NCBI RefSeq assembly: GCF_963678635.1
Contig: NC_087066.1
Span: 50,403,581 to 50,467,580 of the forward strand
Source: Symsagittifera roscoffensis
Lineage: Eukaryota; Xenacoelomorpha; Acoela; Convolutidae
Length of the DNA stretch: 64,000 bases
Reading direction: 5' to 3'
Shown here: positions 37,601 through 47,202 of the stretch, in pieces
Numbering within the stretch: the first letter of the stretch is position 1
Layout of the letters: the number at the start of each line of letters is the position of its first letter
Notes under the pieces: generated by a model
What the model was told of the DNA's origin: nothing
The model's database searches: none
The model's input: only the letters and a program-made list of their open reading frames with translations
Program-made: the position numbers and the translations under genes

Positions 37601-40600
37601 ACTTGAAAAGATATTTCACCTGTGATCATTTTTCGTAAAGTTATGAGGGTTTAAAGATTGCCTTTTTGGCCATTTTGACCAATTTGGGACAATTAACGGG
37701 CGATATAATTCGAGCTATTAACGCGTAAGCGGAGATTTAATCCGTTTTAGAAATCGTTCCAAATTGGTTGAAAGAAGCTTATTCGCCATACTTGATTTGT
37801 TACAATGAGCGAAATCTATTCTTTTGTACTTAATATGGCGTGTGGGGGGTGATTTCATAAACAAAATCAAATTTTAGATATATATTTTTTTTCATTTTAT
37901 TTTATTAGATTTAATTTTTTTAAGTTACTACTGCTCCATAAACCTTAAAAGGCAGTCGGAACATTCAGGGCTTTGCCCTGATACGAGCAGTCTTGTTCTA
38001 ACTTTGGATTTTTCTGCTCTTTATTGCTTAGCTTTTAGACTGGTTTCTTGTTTTAACTTAACGGATCAGTGGCCAGCCATTAAGCAGACTGTGTAAGAAC
38101 AGAAAGTGTCTTAGTCCTGCAGAAAAATCTTATTTGTAATGTTATATGGGTTAATGGATAAAACCTTAATTAAAATCGTCATACTATCAAGGAAATGATT
38201 AAATTATACGTTAATTGATAAACTTTTAAATTAAAACAAGACTGCTCGTATCGGGGCGAAGCTCGCCCTGATGTTCCGACTGCCTTTTAAGGTCTATGAA
38301 GCAGTAATAACGTGGAAAAATTAAATTAAAAAAATTAAATAAAATGAAAAAACAATTTTTAAAAAATTTGAGATATTTTGTGAAAATCATCCCCCACACA
38401 CCATATAAAGTACCAAGTGATAAATTTCATTTTTCTGTTAATACATCAATTATGGCAAATATGCTTTCTTCAACCAATTTAGAACGATTTCTAAGACGAA
38501 TTAAGTCTCCGCTTACGCGTTAATAGCGCGAACTAAATCGCGCGTTAATTGTCCCAAATTGGCCAAAATGCCACTCTTTAAACCCCCATAACTTTACGAA
38601 AAATGATCACAGATGAAACATCTTTACCAATTTAAGCTCAAGACAACAGTACTGTTTGAAAGATATAAGAAAAAATGGCTAGTTAAAAAATCAAAATTTG
38701 TCTGAAGAAAAAAAAGCCACCCCGAGCACAAACATTCCGTTACTTTCTTATCGAAAGTCGGAACAAAAAAGATCGACCGTAAGCTTCCCTTTTCTCCGAA
38801 ATTAATGGTGGGAGAGAAGATACATTTTTAAAAATTTGTAGCGATTTAATAAAATAAATTTGTAGAGAACTGTAGAGAGCTTGGAGAGCGATAGACGGTC
38901 CTGGAAAAAACCAAGTGTGAAATACGGGTCTCAAATTACATTAACTTTAAGCAAATACCGCAATTAACCACCTCAAAATGCGCCGGTCGGTCAATTCAAA
39001 ACTTTTTGACACGTCACAAACGCATCATTTGCGCAAATTCATTTCGAGGCCCTTTAATTACATTAGGGACCCAGTTAATTTCTTGCGACCCCTCTATCAC
39101 ACTTTTACCCAAATTTCATTATCAAAATATAATTAAATTTTTCAATTTGACAGTTTTGTAGCCCATCAAAATACAAACTAAACACAAACTTTCGAAATAT
39201 AACTCCATTTGGCGCGGTTGTAAAAAATGCATATTTTATACAGATTCAATTTTCAGAATTAATGCATGTTTGGGAAAGGCATTCTTTGAAAGGTCAATCA
39301 AGGGGCGGGGAGAAATAAAAGTGTAAATCCAAAAAAAAATTGATTTAGGCAAAAATTTTTCGTTTATTTAGTTGAATTGATAATTCTAATATTTATTTGA
39401 CCTATTAGCTTATAAAAATTAGAGTTTTTCTGTTTTTCTGCTCTTGGAACCCTTTCTGCTCTTAATTGTCCATTCTGCTAGACCATTTTTTTTGTTGTTT
39501 TGCTTCCCTCTTAAAATATTGTACCAAATTATTCGTCCAACAAGATTGTAAATGACCAACGGCCGATTTGATATTCTTCAGGAGTTAAAAGAACATCGTG
39601 AAAACTCATGCCGTGTTTGCGATTGGTTTTTGCCTAAGTCCAAGAACCATTTAGAGGACAATTTAGTAAAATCCGTCGGCCTTTTGTCCTTTTTGCAAAT
39701 TGATTAAGCAAATTGGTTTGTTTCTTCTCTCAAAAAATGATGAGGAGCAGGCTGCCGACCCAAAGGGTTCCCCCTTTGGTACTTTTTACGAAATCAATTT
39801 TTGGCCGACCGACCCTAAAATTGTTCTAAAGGCGCCTTAGGCGCCAATATATACTAATTTTGAGGGGGGAGCGCGCGCTGAAAAAACGCAATTTTTTGGG
39901 TCTAAATTTTCCAAAAAGTGCCTAAAAACGCCTTTTTTGGACTGTTTTTTCAAAAAATTTTGCCTGCGGCGCAGAAAATTTGACCAAAACAGGGAAAAAC
40001 CGTGCTCAGGAAGAGCCCAAAAAATCAATTCGGACTACCTAAAAAAAGGTCGATAAAATTTTTGAAAATTTTTTGAAAATCCGCCCCCCCCCCCTCGAGA
40101 AAATCCTGGATCCGCCCCTGGGAGCAGCATTTAACAAACAGATTTATACCTGTCTAGAGCAATTTCTGCAAGCAGGGGTTCGACCCAGCCCCTGGATGCC
40201 TCGCAATGACTGTCCAGAAAAGTGAGTACCTTTCCCTTGGCCACATCTGCACCCGCCAGTCTGGCTCTGATCAAACCTTGTCTCTTAGGAAGACGAATCA
40301 CAAACACGTGAACAGGTAACTTCGCCAGCTTCTCGTCCAGGGGATCGTGTAAATAATCTAGTGAAACATAATTTCTCTTCAAAGATGTAGTACTTATAAA
40401 AGTTACCAGAACATTTCTTTCCCAAGTTATCGAGATTTTCCCAAGTTTCTTTCCGTTAAGCAAGATATTTTTCTGAATGCTATATTGACCAAAAGTCGAA
40501 TTGATAAATAACTCAGTAATGTTTTGTATGAGAAAAACAGAGTTTTGTGTCGTAACTGAGAGCGTTATCACGTTTACAGGTTTCCAGAATGTCGAATCAA

Positions 40601-43600
40601 CCATTGTAATGGATGCGATGCGTCAACTAATTGAACCAATGAATGAACGTTTTATTCAATACTGTAAAAAACCATAATAGTTATGTCTTAATTGTAATGT
40701 TTTGAATCAATTCAATTTGAATCAATTCAACTAGCGATTAGGAAAAAAGACCCTATAACTGCAGAGCAAATATCAGACTCTTGTTCAGCTCAGATAGTGA
40801 GTCATTTTCGATTTACCCCTGGAAACGACTTACCTCTGCCCTCGCTGAAGTCGTCGACTAGGATGATCTCCTTCAGCAAGTGTCTGGGAGTCCTGTTGAT
40901 GACACTGTAGATTGTGCGGAGTAGTGTGCACTCTGCCTCGTTGTGGAACACTATGATCACACTCGTGTCCGGCAAATCCATCGGGTATTGTCGATTCTTA
41001 CATCTAGGCATTTAAAGTACACCAGATAATATCTTTTGAAACTTTAATTCAACCATGACTATTGTTGCTCCTATGTTCTAAATGTTTCACTGATTTCAAA
41101 AATCATTATTTTGATGTTATTTGGATCGCGGGTCGAAGGCTGCGACTTATTTCTAGCCCGGGTTGACCTCCATACACCGAAAATGCTTATCATACAATTC
41201 CATACATCAAGTGTGTGGGAAAATGCTTGTCATACAATTTTCATACAATTTCTAAAAATGTTGAAAACTGGTATAAATTCATTTCTGTGGCTGTTTGTTT
41301 CTTATAAAACAATCTGGTGATAAAAAACTGAAGTTTTCGTTTTTTGAAAAAAATGCTTATCATACAATTCCCATATATGGAAATTGTATGACTGGCATTT
41401 TTTTGGTGGCGACACAAAAATTTTTTCAAGTAATTTTGAAAATTTAGCACAAAAATTTTTTTTGTTTTTTTTTTCAACCGCAAATCGATTTTCGTACGCA
41501 AACAAACATTTTTCGAAAAAAAAATTTTGCATGCAAAATTTAATATTTTGTGTGCATAACGTAGTCCTGGATACGATAAAATTGGCTTTTATTTTCTTTT
41601 CACTTAATTTTTTTTTTTCAAAAACGCTGAAAATTCCTCTTTCTTTTGTATGGGGTGTTAATGTACGCCTTGATCAATGTCTGATAATTTGAAAATTCAA
41701 AAATTTAATATAATCATCATTAGAAAATTTTGCCAAAAAATAAAAGTTTGTTACTTTTGTTATATGAATTGTGAAAGACGGACAAATTCAGGTCGTTTTC
41801 TATGCATTGTAAATGCAAGACCGTCCAACCATTGGTGTTTTGCGTAACCAAGGTCTTTGTCACTTGTGTTCGGTTGCAACTACAACCGAAAATTTTTCAG
41901 AAACTAAAGTTAGAAAGAAAAAATCAAAAATTTTTGGTTAATGGGAAAACACCTATCATACAATTTTCATATATGGAAAAATGCTTATCATAGAGTTTTC
42001 ATACAATTTTCTGTACGTATGGAATTGTATGAAATTGTATGACAAGAAGTTTCTCATATATGGAAATTGTATGATAAGAAGTTTTGGTCAACCCGGGAGA
42101 CTATCACAACAAATTTTTGCCGTGTCCAGACTTCCGCGACCAAAGCTTGGCATACCAGAGTTCCGCGACCAAAAATATTTGTCAAATTTTTGCGACCGAT
42201 GCCAAAATGGAGCGACCAGACTTTCGCGATGCAACCCGGCATGTTCAGACTTTCGCATAATAACTGGACTTTTGCAATCAAAATTGATACGGCGCGATTG
42301 GTAATTCCCAGGAAACTATGGTCGGCTCAACCAAACGTTGCGTTTTTTGCGATCAAAAAGATCCATCAAGACTATCGCGACTATGGAGGCTCTATGTTAC
42401 ATCAAGTTTTATTCGATGCCGTGATAAGCCGCTACAGATAAGGCATCTTGCATAACGACGCGGCTATTGCATTCAACCTGCTATCCCGTACTGAGATACT
42501 TCTTTTATTTTTGAGCGCGAATAATCTAAATTTATTCCATGTTTCTGGTCAGACACTCTTTGTGAAATATTTAAATATAGCAGGAATTTTCTTAAAATTC
42601 ATAAATTCTCATGTTATTTCTGATCAGAATTTAGATAAATCTAGGCTATTTCTAGCTAGAAAAGTTGCTCCGGCTGCGGCTCGAACTCCCGACCTGCGAA
42701 TATAAAAGAGGTTGTGCTAACCAATAAGCCACACTACATAAAACTGCAGGATAGTTTTAGCAGTCTAATTCAAAGCAGCACTTGTTATAACAAGCGTTAA
42801 TTTGCACTGTATTGCAACGGCTATTGTGTATACTCGAAGAATGTTTAACTCGTTTCGGTTGAGCAGTGAACTGATTTCTGGTTATTTTTTTCCAGAAATT
42901 GTTTATTTCTAAACTAAGAAAGAAATAGATCATTTCTGTACAGAAAACACCAAAAAATTGGCTAGGTAATCTATATAACATTTCCATCTAGAAAAACAGC
43001 TTTCACTGGTTACGGTGTGCAGCATTCGCATTGACTCGACAGTGAACATTTTTAGTGAAAAACATTATTGATATTTTCTGGTTATTTAAAATATTTCGGC
43101 GTTCTCAATTTGAATATACAAAGGTCAAATGTTTTCAAGAGCCCTGATTTAAAAAACTTCTGAACAGAAGTTAGATCAGAAAAAAAGCTTTTTTTGATTC
43201 GAAATAGCCCAGTTTTAGAAAACATCTGAACAGAAATTAGATTAGAAATAAGATTTTCTGATGAGAAACAGCCCACATTTAGAAAATTTTTGAACAGAAA
43301 TTACAGAAGAAAAAAGAATTTTTAAAAATCCATGCTTTTTCTAAACATTTTGCGAAGAAGTTTTGAACAGAAATTGAGATCGAAATTAAGTATTTCTAGA
43401 CAGAATTAAATAATTTTCTAGGTATTGGCATGATTCACTGTTTGTCGCAAAACTTGATGGCTTTGTTTGTTGTTTCGGCCATTGAAAAATGGGACGGAAA
43501 TTGTGTTCGGGTGTTCGGTTTTAGTGTTCAAACTTGTTTTTTTCTGTTTTCTTTCTTTTTGTTTTCCAAGCAAAAAAAATCAGATACCAAAAAATCATGG

Positions 43601-45390
43601 GAGGAAAAAAAATGAACGATATATTATATTCAAGTCCTTTTATTTGTGATCTGAACGACATTAAATAATTCCAAAAAATTAATTTTTTTGTTGTTGAAAA
43701 AACCGGCTAAATATGACCTAAAATCAAAATTATTTAATTCAAATTGAACCGTAGAAAACTTTTCTTTCATTCCAATAAAAGTTGTTCCCGAAGTTTTTTT
43801 ATTCGGAAAAAAATGCTACAAAATCAACCAAATTTAAATTAAATTTATCGTCAAAAACATTCAAATTTTCAGTCGATAAGAACTGTAATATGATACCGCA
43901 GCTGTCTTCGTAATGTTTTAGTTTTTTAATCTGAGAGATTGATTCAATAAAATTCAAGTTAATGAAAAATTTCTTAAACTAGAATAAAACTGCAGATGAC
44001 ACTGGTGAGTTGCCTAGGAAATAACTTTTCTTTTCGTAATCACTCACTTTTCGGGCCTGAAGTCAGGCAGGGATCTGTTGAGACTAATTTTGCTGCAAAC
44101 TAGGAGGTTGAATTGGTTCACACTGAACAGCTTTTTCTCCTCTTCTTTCTCACTGGGATCTACTATCACATCCTTGCCCATTTCGCCCGGGAGGTCAGGC
44201 GGGTTCATGTCACGCTCAAAAGGCTCGCCGATCATTCCCACTATAAGCAGAAATTATTTTTTAAATTTGCGCTGATAAATTTAAAGGGTTGATACATCAT
44301 TTCTATTGTTTATATTATGAAAGTTCATAAAACTTTTAGTATAAAAAACTTATTTTTTTGGTCCTTGCCCGAAAGTCCGAAATTTTGAATTAAAATTATA
44401 ACAGTAAATACTATAAATTTCAGTTTTTTTGTTACGAACACTTTCCTTGTTTTTAGCAAAGCATTTTGAAAGGGTTCAGAGTTCAAAGAAAAAAAAATTA
44501 TTGAAAATGTTTGCTCCAATTTTCTTTTTTTTTCGCAACAAAAAATCTTTACGAGGCCAAACTGTGCATTTTTTTATTTTCTTTGATTGTTCAGACAAAA
44601 ATATAGCTTGTTCAAAGACTTGTCTCTGGAATGCAGGAACATACAGACGCAAAATTGTGCGCCTATCCAGTGCAAAGTTTGGCCTCGTAATGCTGGGGCG
44701 TTCATATTCTGTGACTCATATTCTTTGTTCAAATTTTTTGTATTATTTTCGAATATTACACTCAAAATTGCCAAAAATCAGTAAAAAGTGGTCAGTTTCA
44801 GAAAGCTTCTTTTTTGTTATGTGAGCTTCAAGACTTGTAGGAGTATTTTTTTAAATGCTCATTATAACCAAAAAAAGTCGACCTTAAAAAAGTCGACAAG
44901 TTTTTCAAAGTTTTTTTCGAAAAACTGCTCCCTAGGAAAATTTCTGCGCACGGCACTACCTGTTGCTTTTCCTCATTTTAGCTCCGTCAAACACGATTTG
45001 TATTCGAAAATTTTAAACTTGTTAAATTAACGAATTACCGAAAGTTTTGTGGTCGGATATAGGTCTACGATTGATTATTGCGCTGTCATTATGAACGTTC
45101 TTCGCTGTTTTTCTTTGTTTTTCGACTTGACGAAGTTCTCCTTTTTGATCAGCAATTGAGTTATTTTCAGCTTTTTCGAACGCTCTAAGTAGCTTTGGCA
45201 TGGTGACATCAGGCGCTAAAATTGGTTGATTGTCTATGCCAAGAGTAGGATTTAGAGGGGAAGCAAGATACAATAATAAAAATGCATCAAATAAAAACCA
45301 AAATACAGAAGTTACTAAAATAATTTTGCAGTAGAGAAACGAACGCTGGGAAGAAATTCGAAAATATTTTTGAATCAGCCGGCAGCCCAT
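17900..45390 (-). CDS. GALNT: GalNAc-transferase B (11 coding exons plus duplicated exons 6-7; 653 aa)
   Basis: Paralogue of gene A with the same role and domain order. Exons 45039-45390, 44048-44240, 40834-41003, 40150-40357, 34672-34854, 34155-34272, 33269-33449, 24400-24539, 23776-23874, 23553-23693 and 17900-18076 join in frame to 654 codons including TAA. A second copy of exons 6 and 7 (30138-30255, 29252-29432) can replace the first. The product has a type II anchor (about 18-43), [13 protein letters not shown], canonical [14 protein letters not shown] and a ricin trefoil (515-653). The gene is twice as long as A because introns 4, 7 and 10 hold many transposon copies. Exon lengths match gene A except exon 5 (+6 nt) and exon 11 (-3 nt). 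Expression of the alternative exon pair cannot be judged from sequence. Confidence 0.93.
18411..18497. repeat. 31-bp tandem repeat, about 3 units
   Basis: TAATTTAAGAACATAAA recurs at 18414, 18445 and 18476. In intron 10 of gene B. Confidence 0.8.
19279..19655 (+). repeat. R2 hAT-like MITE, degraded copy
   Basis: TATGGATCTAGGAGGGGGTG start, GGCGCGCAATCCCCCCTC, GCGCCGAAGGCGCC and AGGGGACCCTTTGGGTCGG landmarks. Termini eroded. Intron 10 of gene B. Confidence 0.7.
20440..20500 (-). repeat. tRNA-like B-box fragment
   Basis: On the minus strand AGTAGTTCGAATCCGTCTG carries a perfect B-box, but no matching acceptor stem or anticodon arm was found. Possibly a SINE remnant. Confidence 0.3.
20693..21165 (+). 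pseudogene. MULE transposase relic, frameshifted
   Basis: Two frames joined by a shift near 20960. The first ends [23 protein letters not shown] and the second begins with [20 protein letters not shown] and [10 protein letters not shown]. This matches the C-terminal pattern of MULE transposases (a YFEDTYIG-like block, then RTNNxxEGWHxxxxxxxxxxHPxxW). Key parts are mutated (EGWH reads GGWY) and the rest is absent, so it is inactive. Opposite strand to gene B, in intron 10. Confidence 0.55.
22815..23234 (-). repeat. R2 hAT-like MITE, near full length
   Basis: CAGGGGCGGGTTTAGG left end and CTAGATCCGCCCCTG right end. Flanks TCTATACG and TCTATATC agree at 6 of 8 positions, consistent with an aged 8-bp duplication. 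Confidence 0.85.
23553..23693 (-). CDS. GALNT: Gene B exon 10: lectin beta repeat
   Basis: Encodes [20 protein letters not shown] and [19 protein letters not shown]; donor ACA|GTAAGT. CLD and QYW motifs are present. Only 82 nt of intron separate it from exon 9. Confidence 0.92.
23776..23874 (-). CDS. GALNT: Gene B exon 9: lectin alpha repeat
   Basis: Acceptor TCTAG, donor CAG|GTAAAA, 33 codons in phase 0. Encodes [18 protein letters not shown] and [10 protein letters not shown], keeping the alpha-repeat Asp. Confidence 0.92.
24400..24539 (-). CDS. GALNT: Gene B exon 8
   Basis: Acceptor TTTCAG, donor TTT|GTAAGA. Encodes [34 protein letters not shown] and VYNLGF; matches gene A exon 8 in length and phase. 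Confidence 0.93.
24961..25530 (-). repeat. R1 foldback-type repeat
   Basis: Inverted orientation: CTTTCGTTACGAAGGTAACG side first, then the central stems, ending AAAAGGCAGTTGGAACATTC and GAGCCATCTTGT. Intron 7 of gene B. Confidence 0.75.
25531..25985 (-). repeat. R1 repeat, truncated, abutting the previous copy
   Basis: Starts at the R1 motif TTCTTCAGACAAATTTCGAC immediately after the preceding copy and fades at AAAGAGGCAGTCCGAAATTT; the palindromic end is missing. Confidence 0.7.
26257..27117 (+). mobile_element. R5 TIR element, copy 1
   Basis: Left end CTGGGTTGACCAAAATGCTA and right end GGTCAACCCGGG are inverted. It shares internal blocks, in opposite orientation, with 41157-42097 (for example CAACCGCAAAT.., GCATACATAAGC..). 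Rich in TCATATATGGA-type palindromes. Its right end coincides with the start of the 4-kb tandem duplication. Confidence 0.7.
27617..27654. repeat. (CA)n microsatellite, unit A
   Basis: About 18 CA units beside the left end of the R6-like element; the equivalent tract in unit B is longer. Confidence 0.95.
27669..29105. mobile_element. R6-like TIR element full of TATAATCGATTATA palindromes
   Basis: Ends CCCGCATCCAGTTT and AAACTTGGATGCGGG are inverted. The interior holds two direct repeats about 541 bp apart (TTGCACAAAAATCCATTATA at 27924 and 28465) and many ATTATAATCGATTATAAT-type palindromes. Flanked on both sides by CA-rich DNA. No coding frame. Confidence 0.65.
29104..29216. repeat. CA-rich low-complexity tract after exon 7' donor
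   Basis: CACACA, CAAACAAACAAAC and CACTCACTCACAC runs, read as UG-rich RNA in the gene B transcript starting about 36 nt past the exon 7' donor. Confidence 0.9.
29252..29432 (-). CDS. GALNT: Gene B exon 7', duplicated copy
   Basis: Second copy of exon 7, identical in sequence over the coding part, with the same GTCTGC donor. Can follow either exon 6 copy in frame and splice to exon 8. Confidence 0.85.
30138..30255 (-). CDS. GALNT: Gene B exon 6', duplicated copy
   Basis: Second copy of exon 6 with intact splice sites and the same protein ([13 protein letters not shown]). Can follow exon 5 in frame but not exon 7: 7 leaves in phase 1 and 6' needs phase 2. Confidence 0.85.
31629..31671. repeat. 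(CA)n microsatellite, unit B
   Basis: About 21 CA units, longer than the unit A counterpart. Confidence 0.95.
31687..33122. mobile_element. R6-like TIR element, duplicated with unit B
   Basis: Same structure and termini as 27669-29105; present because the whole block was duplicated. Confidence 0.65.
33121..33233. repeat. CA-rich low-complexity tract after exon 7 donor
   Basis: Same tract as 29104-29216, giving UG-rich RNA just downstream of the weak exon 7 donor. Confidence 0.9.
33269..33449 (-). CDS. GALNT: Gene B exon 7, copy nearest exon 5
   Basis: Acceptor TTCCAG, donor GCAG|GTCTGC (weak). Encodes [34 protein letters not shown] long TG-rich tract follows the donor by about 38 nt. Confidence 0.93.
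34155..34272 (-). CDS. GALNT: Gene B exon 6, copy nearest exon 5
   Basis: Acceptor TTCCAG, donor AGA|GTAAAA, enters in phase 2 and leaves in phase 0. Encodes [20 protein letters not shown] and [13 protein letters not shown]. Differs from the second copy by one synonymous base. Confidence 0.93.
34672..34854 (-). CDS. GALNT: Gene B exon 5 (single copy)
   Basis: Acceptor TTTAG, donor GA|GTTAGT, 183 nt. Encodes [36 protein letters not shown]. Lies within a roughly 766-bp segment missing from the other duplicated unit. An 18-bp perfect inverted repeat begins 11 nt beyond the acceptor AG. Confidence 0.93.
34867..34910. repeat. 18-bp perfect inverted repeat at exon 5 acceptor
   Basis: AATTTGAGCTGCCATGAA (34867-34884), 8-nt loop, TTCATGGCAGCTCAAATT (34893-34910). 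In the transcript it lies just upstream of the exon 5 acceptor AG (34855-34856), where the branch point and pyrimidine tract should be. Confidence 0.95.
36104..36598 (-). repeat. R1 foldback-type repeat
   Basis: TTGTTCCGCTCGGGGTGGG start, ending CAGGGCTTCGCCCTGATACA and AGCAGTCTTGT. First of three copies in intron 4 of gene B; its outer palindrome is shortened. Confidence 0.8.
37032..37075 (-). repeat. Short dispersed motif, copy 2
   Basis: Minus strand: TGTCGGAACATTCTGTGCTA followed by CTTGCAAAGTAATCGG. Confidence 0.5.
37455..37997 (-). repeat. R1 foldback-type repeat
   Basis: Full copy, TGTTCCGACTTTCGATATGA to CCCTGATACGAGCAGTCTTG. Intron 4 of gene B. Confidence 0.85.
38236..38766 (+). 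repeat. R1 foldback-type repeat
   Basis: Full copy in the opposite orientation to its two neighbours; the left palindrome reads GGGGCGAAGCTCGCCCTG with an insertion. Confidence 0.85.
39748..40120 (-). repeat. R2 hAT-like MITE, 5'-deleted
   Basis: Lacks the first terminus (begins CTGCCGACCCAAAGGG) but ends CTGGATCCGCCCCTG. GGAGCAG occurs on both sides. It ends only 30 bp from exon 4 of gene B. Confidence 0.8.
40150..40357 (-). CDS. GALNT: Gene B exon 4: DxH motif
   Basis: Acceptor CACTAG, donor GACAG|GTATAA. Encodes [14 protein letters not shown] and [19 protein letters not shown]; nearly identical to gene A exon 4. Confidence 0.95.
40834..41003 (-). CDS. GALNT: Gene B exon 3
   Basis: Acceptor CCTAG, donor AGAG|GTAAGT. 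Encodes [20 protein letters not shown] and [12 protein letters not shown]. From LPDTSV onward the protein is identical to gene A exon 3. Confidence 0.95.
41157..42097 (-). mobile_element. R5 TIR element, copy 2
   Basis: CCCGGGTTGACC left end and GGTCAACCCGGG right end are perfect inverse. Internal blocks match 26257-27117 in reverse order and orientation. Intron 2 of gene B. Confidence 0.75.
42110..42330. repeat. Degenerate tandem CCAGACTTCCGCGACC motif
   Basis: TCCAGACTTCCGCGACC, ACCAGAGTTCCGCGACC, ACCAGACTTTCGCGATG and TTCAGACTTTCGCA recur at about 30-60 bp spacing. Confidence 0.5.
42655..42735 (-). repeat. tRNA-like sequence, probable SINE head
   Basis: Minus strand has a good D-arm (GCTTATTGGTTAGC) and B-box (AGTTCGAGCC), but the anticodon and T stems do not pair, so not a working tRNA. 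Confidence 0.4.
43130..43390. repeat. About 65-bp tandem repeat, 4 units
   Basis: TGAACAGAA recurs at about 43161, 43226, 43291 and 43363, with AGCCC and TTAGAAAA between. Diverged. Intron 2 of gene B. Confidence 0.75.
44048..44240 (-). CDS. GALNT: Gene B exon 2
   Basis: Acceptor TTATAG, donor AA|GTGAGT. Encodes [19 protein letters not shown] and [19 protein letters not shown]; about 80% identical in protein to gene A exon 2 by eye. Confidence 0.93.
44850..44965 (-). repeat. R2 fragment
   Basis: GTCGACCTTAAAAAAGTCGA through CTAGGAAAATTTCTGCGCA resembles the terminal third of R2. Intron 1 of gene B. Confidence 0.45.
45039..45390 (-). CDS. GALNT: Gene B exon 1: tail, TM anchor, stem
   Basis: ATG start [11 protein letters not shown], hydrophobic anchor [20 protein letters not shown], then a polar stem. 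Donor TTCG|GTAATT, phase 1. Same length as gene A exon 1 and clearly homologous around the anchor. Confidence 0.88.
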
Positions 45391-45902
45391 TTTGTATTTC
45401 GTTAATTAAGTTTCAAACTTATACTTTTTGGTCAATTAGTTGAGCGGTTTCATCGATCAATTGGCTTTAGTTTCTATAATACGGTTAACCGTTAACATCA
45501 GTGCGAAGGATGATTTTAAAATAATACAAACAAATTGTAGTTTTAGAAACAAAAAAAAAAAGATTTTTTTTTTGTAAAAAGTAATAATAGCCAAGTTAGT
45601 TAACCAGTGACAACACAACTGTGCAAGTTTAGATCGGTGATAAGTACTTTTAAAGTTTTTTCACCAGGATATAAGAGCTGCATAATCTAAACAGTTTTAG
45701 TAGTCTAACCAGATTCATTCATACGTTCCATAATTATTCTCAACGAGTGCGGTGCGACTATGCTTAAACCATATATAATTTATAAGATTGCTTTTCTATT
45801 TAAAAAAAATGGCAATAAACTATTTCGTAAATAATTTTTATATGCCGATTTTTAAAAGACGATTTTTAAAGCATTGAATGTTCCGACCACCACACTTTGA
45901 GC

Positions 45903-46350
45903 CAGGGGCGGATCTAGGATTTTCTCGAGGGGGGGGGCGGATTTTCAAAAAATTTTCCAAAATTTTGACGACCTTTTTTTTTTTTTTTAGGTCGACCAAA
46001 TTGATTTTTCGAGCTCTCCCAAAGCACTGTTTTGCCCCTATTTTGGCAAAATTTTCTGCGCCGCAGGCAAATTTTTTAAAAAACAGTCAAAAAAGCCGTT
46101 TTTGGGCACTTTTTGAAAAATTTTGCGTTTTTTTCGCGTTTTTTTTGGCGCGCGCACCCCCTCAAAGTTACTATATATTGGCGCCAAAGGCGCCTTTAGA
46201 AAAATTTTAGGGTCGGTCGGCCAAAAACGGATTTCTGAAAAAGTATCAAAGGGGGGACCCTTTGGGTCGGCAGGGGGTCGAATCCCTGAGGGGGAAGCGT
46301 CCGCCCCCCCCCCCCCCGCCCCCCCCCCCCCCCCCCTAAATCCGCCCCTG
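45903..46350 (+). mobile_element. R2 hAT-like MITE, full length, perfect 8-bp TSD
   Basis: CAGGGGCGGATCTAGG to CTAAATCCGCCCCTG, flanked by CTTTGAGC on both sides (45895-45902 and 46351-46358). Contains a long poly-C run. Best reference copy of the family; no transposase. Confidence 0.92.
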
Positions 46351-47169
46351 CTTTGAGCTTAATTTATTGAAAGCAAAATCCTAAATATTTTTTCTGAAAG
46401 AAACACAAGTACCAAATTAAACACAATTTATTAAACTCGGGCCCCTATGATATTCGACCAACTGACCATAAGAAGAGTCCCTCCTTGTTTTTTTTTTGTA
46501 AAATCAATTTTCTGTCAGAAGTTCAAACATTTCAGGGTTTTTTAAAAAGTGATTGTGGCGAAAAGTATAACCATCCAGAGAGAATAGTTTGTTTCTTCTC
46601 ATTTTGACTTTTCTGGTTGTTTAGGAAAATATAATTAACAAAATTCAGTTATATCAAGCAAAATTCTAAAATAAAAAACATGTTTTGATAACACGATTTT
46701 TAGTAATCATCTCCCATTTTACCAATAGTTAAGCTATTGAAGCCATTTTTTTTAATAGACAATAAAATTTTGCCAATTTTTGATGATACCTTTACTTCAG
46801 ATAATAACTTTGAGAAAAATGAGTTTTAATCGTTTGAGATCAAAACTTCGGTTTATTTTTATCCAGTTATTTTAGGTTACCATTGTAACAACTAGTTCAG
46901 CTCAAAATAAATTGAAAATTCAAACAGAAACTAATGAATTTAATTGAATGAAAATCAGAAATTAACGAAGCTTTACCGCCTATTGCAAAACAATGTTTTC
47001 AATTATCTAATATTGGTGAATTGAGAGATAATTTTTAAAAACACCCTGAAGATGACAAAACACCAATCAGCGCTTAAAATCATCACTGAAACGTATTGTG
47101 GACTATCTACTGTTGGAAGCTTTCTAGTTATCTATTCTTAACTGAAATTTGAAATAAAACAAAAGTATT

Positions 47170-47202
47170 TGGTGGATGCGCAAATAGCACAGAATGTGTC
47201 GA
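47170..47202 (-). repeat. Short dispersed motif, copy 3
   Basis: Minus strand: GTTCGACACATTCTGTGCTA then TTTGCGCATCC. Confidence 0.4.

Noticed and set aside
41384-42441. Several overlapping plus-strand frames of about 60-125 residues
   Set aside because: They lie in an R5 element and a degenerate CCGCGACC tandem; mutually overlapping, with no family resemblance.
42655-42735. Functional tRNA gene
   Set aside because: D-arm and B-box are good, but anticodon and T stems do not pair; better seen as a tRNA-derived repeat.
45878-46356. Plus-strand frames of 110 and 77 residues
   Set aside because: They lie inside an R2 MITE and are low-complexity readings of its poly-C and GGCGCC blocks; the same artefact recurs in every R2 copy (7744-8139, 22729-23080, 51143-51530, 57152-57484).
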